This document shows, piece by piece, positions 63,356-64,000 of a stretch of 64,000 nucleotides of DNA. The position numbers and the translations under genes were made by a program. The stretch is from Thermoguttaceae bacterium (GTDB taxonomy: Bacteria > Planctomycetota > Planctomycetia > Pirellulales > Thermoguttaceae). The stretch is taken from assembly GCA_017434455.1 (NCBI GenBank), contig JAFRFG010000018.1, positions 56,885-120,884 of the forward strand. Reading direction: 5' to 3'. The first letter of the stretch is position 1. Every line of letters starts with the position of its first letter. Below the pieces are notes generated by a model that was given only the letters and a program-made list of their open reading frames with translations, was not told the origin of the DNA and did no database searches.

Positions 63356-64000
63356 ATGCGATCCTTCCCCGCCCGCCGCGGAATGTCCCGCGGTTTTACG
63401 CTGTTGGAGCTGCTCATCGCCCTGGCGATCCTCATTATCATTATGGGTGTCGTCGGAAACTCGGTCTTCAGCTCGTACAGAAACTCTCAGGTCAAGACGA
63501 CGAAGATCCAAATCGCCAGTATTATGGAAGCCCTCGAGCAGTTCGAGATGGAATTCCACCGTTACCCGTACGACGGACGTTACGGAAACTACCCGAACGA
63601 GGGGCTCGATGTCCTGATCGGGATCCTTCCCCAGGGTGTCGGTAACTTTAACGGCGGCGGCTACAATAACGGCGGCGGTTTTAACAACGGCGGCGGGTTC
63701 AATAATGGCGGCGGCTTTAATAACGGCGGCAACGGCGGTTTCAATAACGGCGGCGGATTCAACGGCGGCGGGATGACCAACTTTATGCCTGCCCGGTTCG
63801 CCGCGGCGTATGCCCAAAATTTCGACGGCCAGGGGAACAACGACGGCGGGATGAACGGCGGCGGCATGAATAACGGCGGGTTCAACGACGGCGGCATGAA
63901 CGGCGGCGGGATGAACAACGGCGGGAACAACGACGGCGGGATGAACGGCGGCGGCATGAATAACGGCGGGTTCAACGACGGCGGCATGAACGGCGGCGGG
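63356..64000 (+). CDS. gspG: GspG-type major pseudopilin with Gly/Asn-rich insertion, partial
   Basis: 215 codons are present; the gene runs off the right edge. Leader and cleavage site G13|FTLLELLIALAIL with Glu at +5, then ALEQFEMEFHRYP and NEGLDVLIG, the exact GspG order (YP ... EGLDaLv). Instead of the expected WGxPY turn, from about residue 100 there is a low-complexity stretch of GGGFNN, GGGMNN and NNGG repeats, interrupted only by a short segment with MTNFMPARFAAAYAQNF. It still continues at the window end. TAAGGAG precedes the ATG. Last gene of the gspFG unit seen. Confidence 0.9.
   Translation, partial: MRSFPARRGMSRGFTLLELLIALAILIIIMGVVGNSVFSSYRNSQVKTTKIQIASIMEALEQFEMEFHRYPYDGRYGNYPNEGLDVLIGILPQGVGNFNGGGYNNGGGFNNGGGFNNGGGFNNGGNGGFNNGGGFNGGGMTNFMPARFAAAYAQNFDGQGNNDGGMNGGGMNNGGFNDGGMNGGGMNNGGNNDGGMNGGGMNNGGFNDGGMNGGG
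63650..64000 (+). repeat. GGC/AAC-rich coding microsatellite in gspG
   Basis: Imperfect repeats of 18-36 nt built of GGCGGC and AACAAC/AATAAC triplets encode Gly-Asn-Phe/Met. A 72-nt unit appears twice near the end (63844-63915 and 63916-63987), nearly identical. Confidence 0.85.

Overview
The window reads as chromosomal DNA of a planctomycete (Planctomycetota, most likely a Pirellulales-type lineage). The evidence is a cysteine-rich protein built of YTV repeats, a DUF1207 protein, a probable DUF1598 protein, a DUF4340 protein, very large proteins beside PulG-like pseudopilins, and strongly GC-rich coding sequence with AT-rich promoters. The start of a HydE [FeFe]-hydrogenase maturase at the left edge and a corrinoid protein suggest an anaerobic, possibly host- or sediment-associated life. 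The exact taxon is inference. No phage, IS element, CRISPR array or rRNA was seen.

Layout. 1-4.3 kb is mostly on the minus strand: partial hydE, tRNA-Ser(CGA) with its own promoter and terminator, a secreted CH-motif protein, ndk, a DUF1207 barrel candidate and a hotdog thioesterase. 4.4-6.9 kb (+) holds an OleD/3-beta-HSD-like reductase and a UDP-sugar dehydrogenase, facing nadD. 7.6-9.9 kb is dnaK, with a textbook sigma-54 (-24/-12) promoter upstream. 10-13.8 kb holds a Gly-rich secreted protein, a membrane VWA protein, peptide deformylase and tRNA-Pro(TGG). 14.1-25.9 kb is one gene of 3955 codons: a chain of about 66-residue secretin-N-like modules with four 1194-bp tandem units and no recognisable secretin barrel. 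26-29.5 kb holds a corrinoid protein, arfB, lemA plus a translationally overlapping secreted partner, and greA. 29.5-30.8 kb (-) is a divergent DnaA.

31-50.4 kb is a type IV pilus / type II secretion-like locus: PilB/GspE, PilT, a second PilB/GspE, PilC/GspF, five type IV pilin-like proteins and a 2486-aa protein with a pilin-like N-terminus. 50.5-55 kb holds a heme-c histidine kinase, a DUF4340 protein and an aspartate aminotransferase. 55.5-58 kb is the YTV protein behind a strong promoter, followed by 1.1 kb of non-coding repeats of three families. 59-64 kb is a second secretion locus: a third GspE (-), an EF-hand protein, a second GspF and a GspG whose body is interrupted by a long Gly/Asn-rich segment cut by the window edge.

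Together the window has three assembly ATPases, one retraction ATPase, two platform proteins and six pseudopilins, but no GspD/PilQ barrel, prepilin peptidase, GspL/M or PilM/N/O. The giant N-module protein may be the periplasmic part of one of these machines (inference). The most unusual items are that protein, the two-locus secretion system, the GspG insertion, the sigma-54 promoter of dnaK and the repeat field after the YTV gene.
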